DNA of 64,000 nucleotides, from positions 35,315,539 to 35,379,538 of the forward strand of contig NC_059295.1 in assembly GCF_017591435.1 (NCBI RefSeq). Reading direction: 5' to 3'. This DNA is from Portunus trituberculatus. Taxonomy: Eukaryota > Arthropoda > Malacostraca > Decapoda > Portunidae. Both the position numbers and the translations under genes were made by a program. The notes under the pieces were generated by a model. The model had not been told where the DNA came from. It worked only from the letters and a program-made list of their open reading frames with translations, and ran no database searches. Of this stretch, positions 17,115 through 39,661 are shown piece by piece (within the stretch, counting starts at the first letter, position 1; each line of letters starts with the position of its first letter).

Positions 17115-18364
17115 CTATAAATGTGCTTTTTTTTTCTGGCGAATGATGTAGTGCAAAGGGTATTGAAGTCCGATGAAAGAAAGTATATTCTCCATATTAT
17201 TCATAGCATCAAAATGGTTCTTACAAGAGCATGTCGTAAAGGCTTTCAGACAATGAGAATATAAGAAAGAAATATAGTTAGGCTTAAGGAACCATTAGGC
17301 AAAGACGTGGCAGTTCCTATTTCCATTTATTCTCTTCATCTATAAACTTGTCTAACCTATTAACGCTCTCCAATGAAATATGTTCATCTCATTGGATTGG
17401 CTTATTCGATATGATTCCTTTAAACATTCACTGCCTCTATTCAATGACTACTGACTGATGTCCATACATTTCTCTCAGACAAAAATACTCATACATTATG
17501 TACACTTTACAATAGTTATTTTGTACTTAGTATAGGGTAACATATATAATTCCCCGGCTATCGGAAATCATACGTGAATCATACTTTACACTGAAATTGG
17601 CTGAACAATAACATTGTATTAACAACAGTGAATTAGGATATATATAACATTCCATTTCTAATTTCCCACAGTGTATGCTATTGTCCGCTTAAGGTCTTTG
17701 ATAGTCACTGTTAAATGAAGGAAATGAGGCAGCCGACATTTGAAGACATGAAAGGCTGTTAAGTAGGTAATAGACAGTATTTTGTGGGATAAAGGTGAGA
17801 GTTGGGGAGTGAGGAGGGGGCTTCAAAAAGAGACTAGTATTGGTGGACAAAACGACAAGCACATGGAGTGGCTAGGGAGAAAGGGAGAGAGAGAAGAGAG
17901 CACGGCAAGTGGATAATCGGATTACCATTGGGATTAAAAGATGTAGTAGCAGTGTTACCGTGGATATGAAAACAAAAGAGGAAGAGAAAATAAAAAGCAT
18001 GGTCAGAGCTACCCTTGACACGCGCCGCTCAGGTATAAACGGATGGAAAAGAAAAATCTATCAAAATAACATTCATTCTACGTGAAGGGAATGCAAACAT
18101 CTACAGAAACAAAGTAAAGGATAAAAACATGAGAAAGTCAAATTCTTGGTTGAGTTATAAGATAGGTAAGCAAGTGAGCGCATTGGGTAAAATGTAATTA
18201 ATAGATTAGAGGATCGACAAAACGACTAGGCAGAATAAATGAACAGATAGTGACAATGATATCGATTACGGGAAGGTGTGAGCGGTAAACCCATAGAATG
18301 ATAAACAAGTGAAATTGAGAAGGAAAAAAATATAGAAGAGAAGATTCATGGTTATCATTTTTTT

Positions 18365-18369
<5 letters not shown>
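17115..18369. other. AT-rich sequence, nothing recognised
   Basis: No frame above 60 codons, and no repeat family or RNA gene seen. Confidence 0.55.

Positions 18370-18434
<65 letters not shown>
18370..18434. repeat. (GT)n array at the 3' edge of a minus-strand LINE
   Basis: About 65 bp of GT next to a GAAA-type tail (18435-18464) that ends the LINE. On the LINE's sense strand it reads (CA)n. Confidence 0.97.
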
Positions 18435-18437
<3 letters not shown>

Positions 18438-18535
18438 AGAAAGAAAGAAAAAAGAAAGAAAGAAATATATTTATTGCTCAGACTTTTTTACAAAGTATGG
18501 AGCACAGCCCCTCAATATGTACATAATCTTATGTA

Positions 18536-19320
18536 TCACCTAAACATTCGCAACAATGCATTAATAAACTGTGCCAGATTTATTAACAAGTTTACATTAC
18601 CACTTTGCATCAGCTTGACAAATTTAAAATTATTTGGTTGCAATCTATAATATTCGGGTATGTATCTATTTCTCAATTGAAGAATTTCTTGATTTTGACA
18701 AATCAACAAAGCATGGTATTCATCCCCTATCAATTCATTATTACATTTAGTACAATAACGCACCTCTCTGTCTGTTTGATTATATCTACCAACAATGATT
18801 GGTAATTTATTATTTCCGTGCGAAGCTTTGACAAACTTATACGATTATTTTTATTAAGTTTAAGCAGGTATTCTTCAATTCCATAAATTTCTTTATATAA
18901 TTTGTAAGTATTACAAATACCTTTATTTGATATGTTTTCGTACCACTTGTTTATCCATAAGTCTTTTAATTTTTGTTCAATCGCTTTTCTGAACCATTTA
19001 GGGTTACTAACTGTCTGCGCCATCCACACCCATGACATTCCACACTCTATACAAATATTTTTGATGTATTCTATCCATGGTGACAAATACAGACCGCTCG
19101 TATATAACTGTAATAAGCAATTATACATTATATAACTTAATTTAGTGTTCTTTCCCGTCACTAACCTAGACCAATAACTTATCATCTTACACTTAATAGT
19201 TATATCAAGAGGGTAAACCCCTAGTTCACCGTATACCATGTCTGTGCTGGTGTATCTATGTACATACAAAACGTGCTTCAAAAACTTCATATGTAGTAAT
19301 TCTATTTCCTTATAGTACAA
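18536..19320 (-). pseudogene. LINE C-terminal domain with C-x2-C-x9-H-x4-C motif
   Basis: Two overlapping minus-strand frames continue the RT protein: about 196 residues at 18730-19320, then 75 residues at 18536-18763. The second begins with YCTKCNNELIGDEYHALLIC, a C-x2-C-x9-H-x4-C arrangement with the GDE.H core seen at the C-terminus of CR1/L2-type ORF2 proteins, where it is thought to bind nucleic acid. The protein ends within sight of the 3' tail. Frames change near 18750 and 19310. Confidence 0.8.
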
Positions 19321-20753
19321 TCACCCCATATTTCACAGCCATATGTAAGTACAGGTACAACCATCGTTTTAAACAGTTCTATTTGAATATCAACTGGCAA
19401 GTCATATTTACGTGAAGTACCAATGATGGAATACAGAGCCCTGGTTGCCTGTTCCTTAAGAGCCAACTCCCCTTTCCTGAATCTACCATTGTGGTTAAAC
19501 AAGACACCCAAATATTTGTACTCGTTAACAACCTGAATAGTCTCACTCCCTAATTGAAAATTATAATTACTTGTTTGTACCTGTCCTCTACTAAATACAA
19601 CAATTTTGGTTTTGTCACAGTTAACCTTTAACTTCCAATCTAGACAATAATTATGCAAAGATGTTAGCGCCTGTTTCATATTCACTTCACTATCACATAG
19701 CAATACTGTATCATCTGCGTACATTAGCACAAATAATTTCAAATAGATATTAAGAAATTCGTTATCAAAATCTAAATATTTACAATTAAGTTCAAGAAGT
19801 TTGTCCTGCAAGTCATTAATATAAAAAGCAAATAACAATGGTGACAAATTTTCTCCTGCCTTACCCCCATATTACACGAAAATGTGTCCGACAATTTTGA
19901 TTCACCATCACACAAGATCTAACATTTTTATACATACTCTTAACAACATGTAACAATTTACCATTAACATTATCTCTAACCAGCTTAAACCATAATGCTT
20001 CCCTCCACACCATATCAAACGCCTTCTTATAATCTACGAACAAGCAAAATAATTTTTCTTTTTCCATTTAAACAAATCAATAATACATTTGAGCAAATAC
20101 ATATGATCCAGGGTTGAATATCCTTGTCTAAATCCTGCCTGTGTTTCATTGATGATGTGGTTCGCTTCAGAATACTGATTCAAACGATTGTTCAAGATGG
20201 ATGTAAATAACTTTCCCATACAGCTTAACAAGGTAATTCCCGGTAGTTATTTGCGTCTCTGACGTCTCCCTTGTTTTTGTATAATGGTATTATTACTCCA
20301 ATGGTCCACTCCATTGGGAAGACTCCTTCATCCAATATTTTATTAAACATCTTAACATAAAGAGGGATAATAGGTCTTGAGTACTTTTAATATATTCATT
20401 GATGATATTGTCAGAACCTGGTGATTTGTTATTTTCCAACTTATTGATGCATGTTTTTATCTCTTCAGACGTAATAGGGTTGTTCAATATGGGCACATTC
20501 CTCTCTTGGTTAATTTCATAGTCAATGGTGTCATTTCCTCGTTATCAATAGTTAATAATGCTTTAAAGTGGTCGTAAAATATCTCAAGATTAAGTTCACT
20601 CTCCTTGTTTCCTCCTTGTTCACCTTTTAATATTTGCCAGTATGATTTTGGATCTTTGCTTTTGTTTTCTCTCAGTTTTTTCACAACAATGGAATTTTCT
20701 TTATTTTTCACCCTTGTTATTTCTTTTTTGTAGTTTTTACTTTTCTCTCTCAT
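19302..20753 (-). pseudogene. LINE reverse transcriptase, several frameshifts
   Basis: Five successive minus-strand frames rebuild the domain order. The linker ends near 20484. NKSPGSDNI is in the frame at 20293-20496, and NETQAGFRQGYST at 20034-20231. FVDYKKAFDMVWR is at 19861-20067, and MSPLLFAFYIND, then the catalytic MYADDTVLL, at 19302-19847. The GxPQG motif falls at a break. All core RT motifs are recognisable, but no single frame spans the domain, so the copy is inactive. Confidence 0.9.
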
Positions 20754-20969
20754 AATACTATACGTGACAGGATTTTTTTGTTAATTGTGCTTGTTCTTAG
20801 CTTTGTGGTATTGCTTTCTGGCATTATAACACTGTTTATCATAACCGTTCATATTGGTGTTATTGCTCTTTTTAATGTATTTACTTTTACTTTTGTGGGG
20901 AAATACCTTCATAGCAGGTTCTACAAGTACTAATTGTAATTGGTGTGTTATGTCATCCACAGATAAAAC

Positions 20970-22194
<1,225 letters not shown>

Positions 22195-22994
22195 CCATAT
22201 CGTAACCACACTAACAATTCTTACAATAAAGGCGCCGATTATCGATTTCAACAAGTTTCAAAGCTGTGTTCGAAAGTCTCGTAAAGAATTCCGTGTATTG
22301 GAATTTCTGGTGCCTGGGCCGCATGCCTGCTGACCAATACGGTTTAGCAAGTTCGTGACGTGGGGGACAACGCGTGTGCCAGGAAAACACTCTCGGTAGA
22401 GCACCCTGCCTCGCTACTGCTCAAGGGAGAGATGAGATGAGATCAATGACGTATATTTGAAATGTCATACACACCGCAAACACACAGGCAGACAAGTAGA
22501 CAAAGCAATGAAGAAGGATGCACGTAATTGGCCAGTGAATCACTTCCCCCCACCTTCCACACAATGAAGCTTCCCATCTTTCCAAAAAGGTACGAGGTAC
22601 ATGTTGAAGCATGTCCAAAACTCATGAAAAACGAGGAAACTCTTCAAAACTTTGATTCATGAGCTAAGTTCCTTATTATCGGTTTTCCAATATTGACAAG
22701 ACTTCAACAGGCGCTGTGTACATCTGCTGGCGCCACGCTCCCTAGAGTTTCATGTCACTTATGAAACGACACTCATGCAATACGCCGCTTCTCGCCAGCC
22801 ACCGTCGCTCCCTCCCAGACGACGATGATACTTATAGAGAGAGTGAGTTCAGACGTGTTTGCTGTGTATTGAATAAAAACTCGAAAATAACACGCAAACC
22901 TCACATGTTCTCACTCACACTCCTCACATTTTTCCTCCAAGATCTTTACCAGATACTTTAAAAATGCAAGATGTCTATGTTATTTTCTGATCAT

Positions 22995-23225
22995 TACTTT
23001 TCATCATCATCATTATTATTATCATTATCATTGTTATTATTACTATCATTATTATTATTATTATCATTATTATTATTATCATTATTGTCATCATCATCAT
23101 CATTAGTTATCATTATTTTTATTAAGTAATATCAAATTCATCATTATTTTACTACTATTAGTAATATCATTATTATTATAATTACTATCATTATTATTAT
23201 CATTATTATCATTATTCTCACCGTT
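22995..23225. repeat. Degenerate ATT/ATC trinucleotide tract
   Basis: Interleaved CAT, TAT and ATT units on the plus strand (TCATCATCATCATTATTATT-type), strongly AT-rich, with no pure run longer than about 20 bp. Confidence 0.9.
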
Positions 23226-23355
23226 ATTACCATACCCTGACATTATCATTATCCATATAATCATTATCGTTATTTCCAGCATTTTTCATTAGGTTCTCAT
23301 TAAAACTAATATTAATTTTTTTTTCTATTTTTGGTACGACAATTATCACATATAA

Positions 23356-23442
<87 letters not shown>

Positions 23443-24160
23443 CGATCATACATCCACACATACACTGGTGGCTCGGGCGTGCCTCCCTAACTATACACAA
23501 CAGCCTCCACAGTATACTTCCGTCACGTAATTAAATATTTCAGTTAAACTAAATTCACCAGCAACAAATTATTCTACTAAAATGGCGTATTAAATCGAAA
23601 TTATTCACGCCAATAACTCAATTAGGAAAATGATAATGAGAGGAAATACATGCAAATCGAACAAATTTTATGATACGTTTGCCGAGGCTGGTCACGTGTG
23701 GACTGAGGGTGAAAAGAGAGAGAGAGAGAGAGCGAGAGACAGACAGAAAGACAGACAGACAGACAGACAGAGAAAGAGAAAGACAGAGAGAGAGAGAGAG
23801 AGAGAGAGACAGTGACTTCCATGTTTATTCCTCCCTTTTCTTTCTCCTATTTCTATTTCTAATTTTTAGGCCTCCTTCCTTCTTGTCTTTTCTTTCGGCC
23901 TTCCAAACTAAACTCACTCAATTTCTCTCTTTTTTTTCTGTGTGTCCATTTGTATGTTATTCTGTCTGTCTGTCTCTCTGTCTTTCTAAGGATAGAAAGA
24001 GCAGTGATGATTTTGAGAGCAAGTTCAGTATTAGAGACACTAGCTGATAAACTGTCCATAATACTGCGTGTGGCTGGGAGAAAGCTGTCCTGGGGGAACT
24101 GTCATCCTTACCCAGAGGCGCCAGAGGGAGCAGTTATGGGGGAGAAGGCATCACAACTGA

Positions 24161-24408
24161 GGCCCATATTCTGAACCGCTTTGCTCTCTCACCATCACTG
24201 CTTTCCAAAGGTTCTAGTTCAAGATAATCGTGTTTTTAAGAGTACTTTTATGATTCTGGAGATAGATTAGCGAGATTCCTAGTATATTAAAATGAGAAGC
24301 TGTATAAAAAACCTGACTAGTCATCTCTGTGGCCTTGTAAAATTGTCGTAATGAGAAGGAAAGGCATTTCTTAATAAAAGCGTGAGTGTGGTGTTTCTAA
24401 TGTGACAT
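24161..24408 (+). repeat. Dispersed repeat candidate, copy 1 (short inverted ends)
   Basis: Begins GGCCCATATTCTGAACCGCT and continues TTGCTCTCTCACCATCACT. A second, diverged copy at about 41806-42029 shares TTGCTCTCTCA and TTAAGAG blocks at matching spacing. Its right end resembles the inverted left end (GTGTTTTATAATATAA). A non-autonomous transposon is likely, but only two diverged copies are in view and the ends are approximate. Confidence 0.45.
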
Positions 24409-25389
24409 ACATGAGGTATTTTAGAGTCCTTATAATACTAAGACTGGTGTGTTCCGATAGATGGATTCATTGTTGATAAAGAAATAGAAATAAGCAGGTT
24501 TACAAATAAAGTAGATGAATGGAATAGACTCAATCAGGTCCTCAGTGTTGAATTATTAGGGTGTTTAATAAGTAAAAAAAAAAAAAGTTCATGGATGAGA
24601 ATAATTGTGGAAGAAGATAGGTAAGCTTCGTACAGTGACTTTGGCCTCTTTTACTTTCCTATGTAATTATGCTCTGTTAACTTTATCTTTATCCTCAAAT
24701 TAGCGAAGTTTCCTCTGCACATGATGCGCCGATGAAACTCTTCCAGCTTATGCACAGTGATGGAGTCGCAGCGTGGGACACAAGGCTAGCGCACGGCAGG
24801 ATAAGAGGTACGCGTAATGTGGCAGGAAAAATATATATTGCCTGATAAATAAATAATCTCGACAAATGAAAAAAAAAAAAAATGATACGAAACAAAAACT
24901 AGTCTTGGGGATCTTGGTGATGGTGATGGTGATGGTGATGCTAGTGATGAGGATGATGATGAATTAGTGCGACATTACGGAAGATGCAGAACAAGTGGTG
25001 ATGAAAATCGTTCACTAAATAATATATCACCTTTCAAACTGATGTACGTATTGTATTTTCACTGCAAAAAATGATCAAGTACTAACCAAGCAAATATATG
25101 TACGAAATAAAGACAGCTAAAACATATTTCGAGGTCATTTGTAGAAATAGAATTAAATGAAAAAAAAATGCAACATGAGAAACTTAACAAAATATCGGGC
25201 AACGCTGTTTTAGGTAAATATTAACAACAATTAACAGACTGAAAGTACATATAGACATAGCAAACAGACACACACACACACATACACACACACACTAACT
25301 GCATTGAATATAATTTGGTATCCAGCTACACGTAAACATATCATTAATAATTGTTCTTCATATTATCTTCCCAATGAAACTTCAGCTAA

Positions 25390-25720
<331 letters not shown>

Positions 25721-26032
25721 GTGAACAGGAGAAAAAACTTTACATTACTCTTGAAATGGATAAGAAAACAAAACTTCAAGTAAGAGATAGAATAAAAAAA
25801 GGCATAAAAAATAAGATACACGAAAAAATAAAGTAATAAAAGAAGGAAGTACAGAAGGAAAGTTAGAAAGCAGTAATGGTTTGTTGCTGAAGTTTATCTG
25901 GAAGAATGAAAGTAAAAAAAAAAAATAAATAAAAAAAAAAACGGGCCTAAAACACCCGTTGTGCACTCTGAGCCAAAGAAGAAAAAGAAAGAAGAGAAAG
26001 AGTATCTGGGAGTGCTTGTTTGTCTTAATGTG

Positions 26033-26156
<124 letters not shown>

Positions 26157-26291
26157 CTTATATATTTGTCAGTGATATATTTGGTGATACTAGTATAATG
26201 TAACATTCCAAGTGACAGACATACAGATATACATTCATTAACACACAAAGGAACAGAATATCTAGATACATAGATGAAAGACAAGTAGATG

Positions 26292-26487
<196 letters not shown>

Positions 26488-26714
26488 TAGAATTGAGTTA
26501 CTGCTTCACTAAAGTCAACTAACACAGCAACGCCCTCCTTCATCCCTGGAGTCTTATGGTGACGCCTAACAGACACCATTTCCATCCCTAGTGAGTCTGC
26601 CATGTTCTGCGTTGCTATCAATACAATCAATACATCTCTTAACTTACCAAGAAGCAGGTTTTATGTTAATTTTCATTTACTAAACAGGATATAGACTCTT
26701 ATGTATATCATATT

Positions 26715-27480
26715 TTTCAATCTGTGGAACACCACCTCTCCTCTACTAAACCTCATCTTCTTTTCCTCACCGAAACACAGCTATCTGAGGCAACTGACAA
26801 TAGCCCCTTCTCTGTTCCCTCCTACTTTCTCTATTCTCATTTTCATTCCAAAGCTGGATGTTGCGTCTATGTACGCAACGACTTAACTTGCTCTCGTGCC
26901 CACGCTCTTGAGTCTTCCGAATTTTCCACCATCTGGCTACGACTCTCAAACTAAATTCATCTGTGCTGTTTATCTCTCCCCTAACTCTTCTGACTATTGT
27001 AATTTCTTCGACTACTTAACTTCTAAAGTGGAGCACATTCTGTCCCTCTACCCTTTCGCTGAGATTTCCATTCTTGGAGATTTCAATGTTCACCACCAGC
27101 TTTGGCTTTCCTCTCCTTCACTGACCACCCTGGTGAACTAGCCTTCAACTTTGCTATCCTCCATGACCTAGAGCAACTGGTGCAACACCCTACTCGTATT
27201 CCTGACCGTCTTGGAGACACGCCCAACATTCTTGATCTCTTCCTCACCTCTAACCCTTCTGCTTATGCTGTCACCCTTTCATCTCCGTTGGGCTCCTCCG
27301 ATCACAATCTCATTTCTGTATCTTGTCCTATTTTTCCAATCCTCCGCAGGATCCCCAAAGCGAAGGTGCCTCTGGCGTTTTGCCTCTGCCAGTTGGGGGA
27401 CCTGAGGAGGTATTATGCTGATTTTCCTGGAATGATTATTGCTTCCGTGTCAGAGACCCATCTCTTTGTGCTGAACGCAT
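26715..27480 (+). pseudogene. LINE endonuclease domain, frameshifted
   Basis: Successive frames give LLFLTETQLSEAT (the catalytic-glutamate ET motif), GCCVYVRNDL, IWLRL, FICAVYLSPN, ILGDFNVHHQLW (GDxN motif) and LGSSDHNLIS (SDH motif). These are the conserved blocks of an APE-type endonuclease, in the right order. A stop and frame change near 26954, and others near 27110 and 27350, break it. The enzyme would nick target DNA to prime reverse transcription. Confidence 0.9.
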
Positions 27481-27612
27481 AACAGAGGTGTTAGTATCTG
27501 GCATGGAGGCGTACATTCCTCATTCTTTTCTCAACCTAAACCTTCTAAACCTTGGTTTAACTCAGCCTGTTCTCGTGCTATACATGATAGAGAGGTTGCC
27601 CACAAAAGGTAC

Positions 27613-28880
27613 TTGAGCCTTCCATCTCCTGAATCTCATGCACTTTATATCTCTGCCCGGAATCATGCCAAGTCTGTTCTTCAACTTGCCAAACACTCTT
27701 TCATAAATAGGAAATGTCAAAATCTTTCAAACTCAAACTCTCCTCGTGACTTCTGGCATCTAGCCAAAAACATCTCAAATAACTTCACTTCTTCATCTTT
27801 CCTCCTTTATTTCATCCTGATGGCACCACTGCCATCTCTTCTGTCTCTAAAGCTGAACTCTTTTCTCAAACCTTTGCTCACAACTCCACCTTGGACGATT
27901 CTGGGCTTGTCCTCCTCTCCTCCTCCCTCTGACTATTTCATGTCTACAATCAAAATTCTTCGTAATGATGTTTTCCATGCCCTTGCTGGCCTAAACCCTC
28001 GGAAGGCTTATGGACCTGATGGGGTCCCTCCTATTGTTCTCAAAAACTGTGCTTCTGTGCTTGCACCTTGCCTGGCCAAACTCTTCCAACTTTGTCTATC
28101 GACTTCTACCTTTCCTTCCTGCTGGAAGTTCGCCTACATTCAGCCTGTTCCTAAAAAGGGTGACCGTTCTAACCCCTCAAACTACCGTCCTATAGCTTTA
28201 ATCTCTTGCTTGTCTAAAGTTTTTGAATCTATCCTGAATAGGAAGATTCTCAAACATCTGTCACTTCACAATCTTCTGTCTGATCGCCAGTATGGCTTCC
28301 GTCAAGGTCGCTCTACTGGTGATCTTCTGGCTTTCCTTACTGAGTCTTGGTCATCCTCTTTAGAGATTTCGGTGAAACTTTTGCTGTTGCGTTAGACATA
28401 TCAAAAGCTTTTGATAGAGTCTGGCATAAAGCTTTGATTTCAAAACTGCCCTCCTACGGCTTCTATCCTTCTCTCTGCAACTTTATCTCAAGTTTCCTTT
28501 CCGACCGCTCTATTGCTGCTGTGGTAGACGGCTACTGTTCTTCTCCTAAACCTATTAATAGTGGTGTTCCTCAGGGTTCTGTCCTGTCACCCACTCTCTT
28601 TCTATTATTCATTAATGACCTTCTTAACCAAACTTCTTGCCCTATCCACTCCTACGCTGATGATACCACCCTACATCTTTCCACGTTCTTTCAGAGACGT
28701 CCAACCCTTCAGGAAATCAACAGATCACGCGGGGACGCCACGGAACGCCTGACTTCCGATCTTTCTAAGATTTCCGATTGGGGCAGAGAAAATCTAGTAG
28801 TTTTCAATGCCTCAAAACTCAATTCCTCCATCTATCAACTCGACACAACCTTCCAGACAACTATCCCTCTTCTTCAATGA
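27613..28880 (+). pseudogene. LINE reverse transcriptase, one internal frameshift
   Basis: The first frame (27613-28395) carries the linker, AYGPDGVPPIVLKNC, PVPKKGDRSNPSNYRPI and QYGFRQGRSTGDLLAF. The second (from 28347) carries ALDISKAFDRVWH, GVPQGSVLSP and the catalytic SYADD (residues 102-106 of that frame). Together they cover all the main RT blocks. The break lies near 28360-28380, and the protein is lost again near 28830-28880. Confidence 0.93.
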
Positions 28881-28904
28881 CACTCAACTGTCTCCTCTTC
28901 CACA

Positions 28905-29490
28905 ATGAATATCCTCGGTCTGTCCTTTGCTCATAATCTTAACTGGAAACTTCACATCTCATCTCTTGCTAAAACAGCTTCTATGAAGTTAGGTGTTCTG
29001 AGGCGTCTCCGACAGTTTTTCTCGCCCTCCAACTGCTTACTCTGTATAAGGGCCTTATCCGTCCCTGTATGGAGTACTCTTCGCATGTTTGGGGGTTCCA
29101 GTCACACAGCTTTGCTTGATAGGGTGGAATCGAAAGCTCTTCGTCTCATCAACTCCCTCCTCTGACTAACTGTCTTCAGTCTCTTTCTCACCGCCGAAAT
29201 GTTGCATCCCTTTCTATATTTTATCGCTATTTTCATGGTAACTGTTCTACTGATTTTGCTAACTGCATGCCTCCCTCCTCCTGCGGCCACGCTGCACAAG
29301 GCTTTCTTCTTCCTCTCATCCCTATTCTGTCCAACTCTCTAATGCAAGAGTTAACCAGTACGCTCAATCATTCATCCCTTTCACTGGTAAACTCTGGAAC
29401 TCCCTCCCTGCATCTGTATTTCCGAATTCCTACAACTTGCCTTCTTTTAAGAGGGAGGTATCGAGGCATTTGCTCCCCTAATTCTGGCTG
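28905..29490 (+). pseudogene. LINE ORF2 C-terminal remnant
   Basis: The frame at 28905-29165 reads ILGLSFAHNLNWKLHI, LGVLRRLRQFF, then LLDRVESKALRLIN, the usual thumb and C-terminal pattern of jockey-type proteins. Beyond 29165 the match continues in other frames (a degenerate RRNVASLSIFYR-type segment near 29190, and LWNSLPAS-like sequence near 29395). The coding part fades before the 3' tail. Confidence 0.8.
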
Positions 29491-29829
29491 ACGGTTTTGG
29501 CACTTTTTGAAGTCTTTGGAGAGCCAGCTCTCAAGTGGGCCTTTTTCTAACTTTCTTTTTTTTTGCCCTTGGCTGGCCCTCTTCCCTACGTAAAAAAAAA
29601 AAAAATATTCACCGTAAAACATTGTGCAGCGTATATTACGAAAGTGTTACTCATGCATCAGGAGAAGCAAGAAGTAGAGCACGAACACGATGGTGAGAAC
29701 GAGTAAGAGAGAAAAACAAAGAACAAGGAGCGGCGGGGATCACTTTTCGCACTCTCAAGGAAACAAAAACCGACAAAGAAAAGGAGAAAGTTAAACAAAT
29801 ACACTAACAAACAACCGAGACCGGAGACA

Positions 29830-31297
<1,468 letters not shown>

Positions 31298-31628
31298 ATT
31301 AAAATCTCCACCACCACACTTTGATTTAATGCGCTTTTATTACCAAACAAAATCTTACAGAGCAGTTATTGTTTAGGTTAGTAAAAACAGTAATCTAATT
31401 ATCAACCTTTAATACGATCATCTGCGTGTACAAAGAAAAAAAGACAAAGACTGACTGGAAATGCTATATTCTATTCCAGTTGTTTATTGTATGTACGCTT
31501 CAAACATGCATTTATGAATATGCAAGAAGGATAAATGTCATAAAAATTTCAAAAGCACGTTCATTAAAAACTCAATCATCACACTACTTGCTTTCTGTTT
31601 AAGCCTTTCATGTTTTATGCTAAATTAT

Positions 31629-31942
<314 letters not shown>

Positions 31943-31944
<2 letters not shown>

Positions 31945-32722
31945 CAGGCAAGGTTATGGTGATCCTTCTTCCAGTAAGGCGGGAAGCATCAACAACTTAA
32001 AATTGCTCCTACTTTCTCAACTAATCTCTTTGGCTGGCCTGGCGGAGGAGGAGCCAGACCCTGCTAACCCAATCAGCTGAGTAGTGAGAGTGCAGAGAGG
32101 CGGACGGACAGACAGGCAGGAAGACAGGTAGTAAGCTTCAAATTGACCACACACAGACTCTCTCTCTCTTTCTCTCTCCGCCCAGGAACTCACCAGGCTC
32201 TCACGAAAAGCATTGTTGGACCGCTCACACTAGCCAACACTGGCTTACCCCTCGACCATTACCTTACTTCTGTTTTCCTGTCTGTTTGTCTGTCTTCTGC
32301 TTATCTGCCTGTTGTCCTTTCTGTTTGCCTCTCTGTCTGATTTCGTGTATATTTGTGGTGGAGTTTTGTCTGTCTGTGTGTCTTATATGTTTGTTTTACT
32401 TCGATATCAACTAAGGGGTAAAAAATTTCTCTATCAATGAATGAATCCCAAGCAATGACACTCGTTAAAACTCACAGCAGGTTAATTGAATCTATGATGA
32501 CTCAACACAACACACGAAACCTTACCAAAGCTGCATCCTGTAATCGCTATATATATAAAGCGTTAATATTTGCATTTAAACCCAGTAAAAGTAGACCCAA
32601 ATTTATATACAAGTAGACTATATATATATATATACTCCTTACGTGGATGCTAATGGTGGTAAGTCGAGAGAATATTTATGTTTAAAAGTCTCAGTTCTGA
32701 TATTCGCAGTACGAGAGTCACC
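31943..32722. other. Unique sequence, nothing recognised
   Basis: Minor GACA/CTGT-rich patches near 32100-32130 and 32270-32340, and a short TA run at 32618-32632. No gene-like frame. Confidence 0.5.
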
Positions 32723-32935
32723 TTAGCCTCTTAAGTACCATGACGCGTTTTCATATTAATTCTGGTTACTATTTAATGATTTTATACAACTTCAAAAACT
32801 TACGTGAGGATTAAACTAGTGAAAACTCTGGCCATTAATCTTGTGACCTCCATAGACCCTTCCTAATGTCAATCAAATCGTCTAATCATACCCAAAATTC
32901 AAGGTAGAACTAAGTCCCAGTACTGAAGGGGTCAA
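32723..32935 (+). mobile_element. TTAA-ended MITE, copy 2
   Basis: A 213-bp copy of the element at 16902-17114, in the same orientation. The interior keeps CTCCATAGACCCTTCCTAAT and the right end keeps GTACTGAAGGGG. The outer tetranucleotides have decayed (TTAG left, TCAA right), so this copy is older or was mutated after insertion. It has no coding capacity. Confidence 0.8.
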
Positions 32936-36801
<3,866 letters not shown>

Positions 36802-36998
36802 TTAAACCTTTCACTGCCATAGTCTACCTTTGTTAACATTGCGAGCACTGTTAAGAAAAAACAGTTTCCATAGAAAGAAAGAAAAGAAAAGGATTGATTT
36901 TGTCTTTTCTAGGTCAGAGAAATATCTAAGAGACTTCAGCACATACCTAAGTCATAAGTAAATATAGGAAAGTGTTTGTCCAGCAGTGAAAGTGTTAG
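36802..36998 (+). mobile_element. Second TTAA-type MITE candidate
   Basis: A 197-bp segment bounded by TTAAACCTTTCACTGCC on the left and GCAGTGAAAGTGTTAG on the right. These are imperfect inverted copies sharing the block TTTCACTGC. The left border is TTAA and the right one TTAG. Length and design match the MITE copies at 16.9, 32.7 and 44.4 kb, but the sequence differs, so this looks like a sister family. Only one copy is present here. Confidence 0.6.
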
Positions 36999-37114
36999 GG
37001 CATATCAATTAGTTAAGATAAAACTTTAATATTTCTTCCTAATGAGTGACACTTAATGGCTCACAGTTTTCAACAGTAAAGATGAATTGAAATAAGAACG
37101 GAACTTTTCTCTCT

Positions 37115-37149
<35 letters not shown>
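37115..37149. repeat. (AC)n microsatellite, short
   Basis: AC array of about 35 bp. Confidence 0.95.
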
Positions 37150-37152
<3 letters not shown>

Positions 37153-37348
37153 GGGGTTGCACACAGCTTGACGGTTTTCCCACAGTTCCCCCTCCATCAC
37201 GTGGGTGTCCTCGGAGGGGCGGCCACCTTGCTACTCACATACACATTGCTCACCAGCGACTCTGCAGGTTTGCGTTCTCAGTACAGGACCATAAGGCTCG
37301 TGTTAAAAAAAAAAGTTTCCATAATGTTTAGAGTAGGTGGAAAACGAG

Positions 37349-39603
<2,255 letters not shown>

Positions 39604-39659
<56 letters not shown>
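39604..39659. repeat. (AC)n microsatellite, ~56 bp
   Basis: Uninterrupted AC array. The ~495 bp after it, up to 40154, holds nothing I recognise. Confidence 0.97.

Positions 39660-39661
<2 letters not shown>

Larger units (their letters stand above)
18435..20968 (-). mobile_element. 5'-truncated AT-rich LINE inserted in (AC)n
   Basis: A non-LTR retrotransposon of about 2.5 kb read on the minus strand. The order is linker (20484-20968), reverse transcriptase (about 19300-20500), a C-terminal domain with a zinc-finger-like motif (18536-19320), a short 3' untranslated part with AATAAA (complement of 18470-18475) and a TTTC-repeat tail. The endonuclease domain is missing, because the element is cut in the linker exactly where a (GT)n array begins. 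At least five frame changes or stops break the reading frame. The sequence is AT-rich, unlike the GC-rich LINE at 8341-10961. The CR1/L2-like group is my best guess from the RT and C-terminal motifs. Confidence 0.9.
26700..29602 (+). mobile_element. Decayed jockey-like LINE with poly-A tail
   Basis: About 2.9 kb, plus strand. Endonuclease, linker, reverse transcriptase and C-terminal segments are all present in order, followed by a short 3' part and an A run at 29590-29602. The left boundary is approximate, because recognisable endonuclease sequence starts at about 26715. The reading frame changes at least six times and carries internal stops. The family is different from the LINEs at 8.3 kb and 18.4 kb, judging by its RT sequence and its distinct 3' end (GGCTGGCCCTCTTCCCTACG). 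No obvious target-site duplication is visible, and it is not embedded in a dinucleotide array. Confidence 0.92.
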
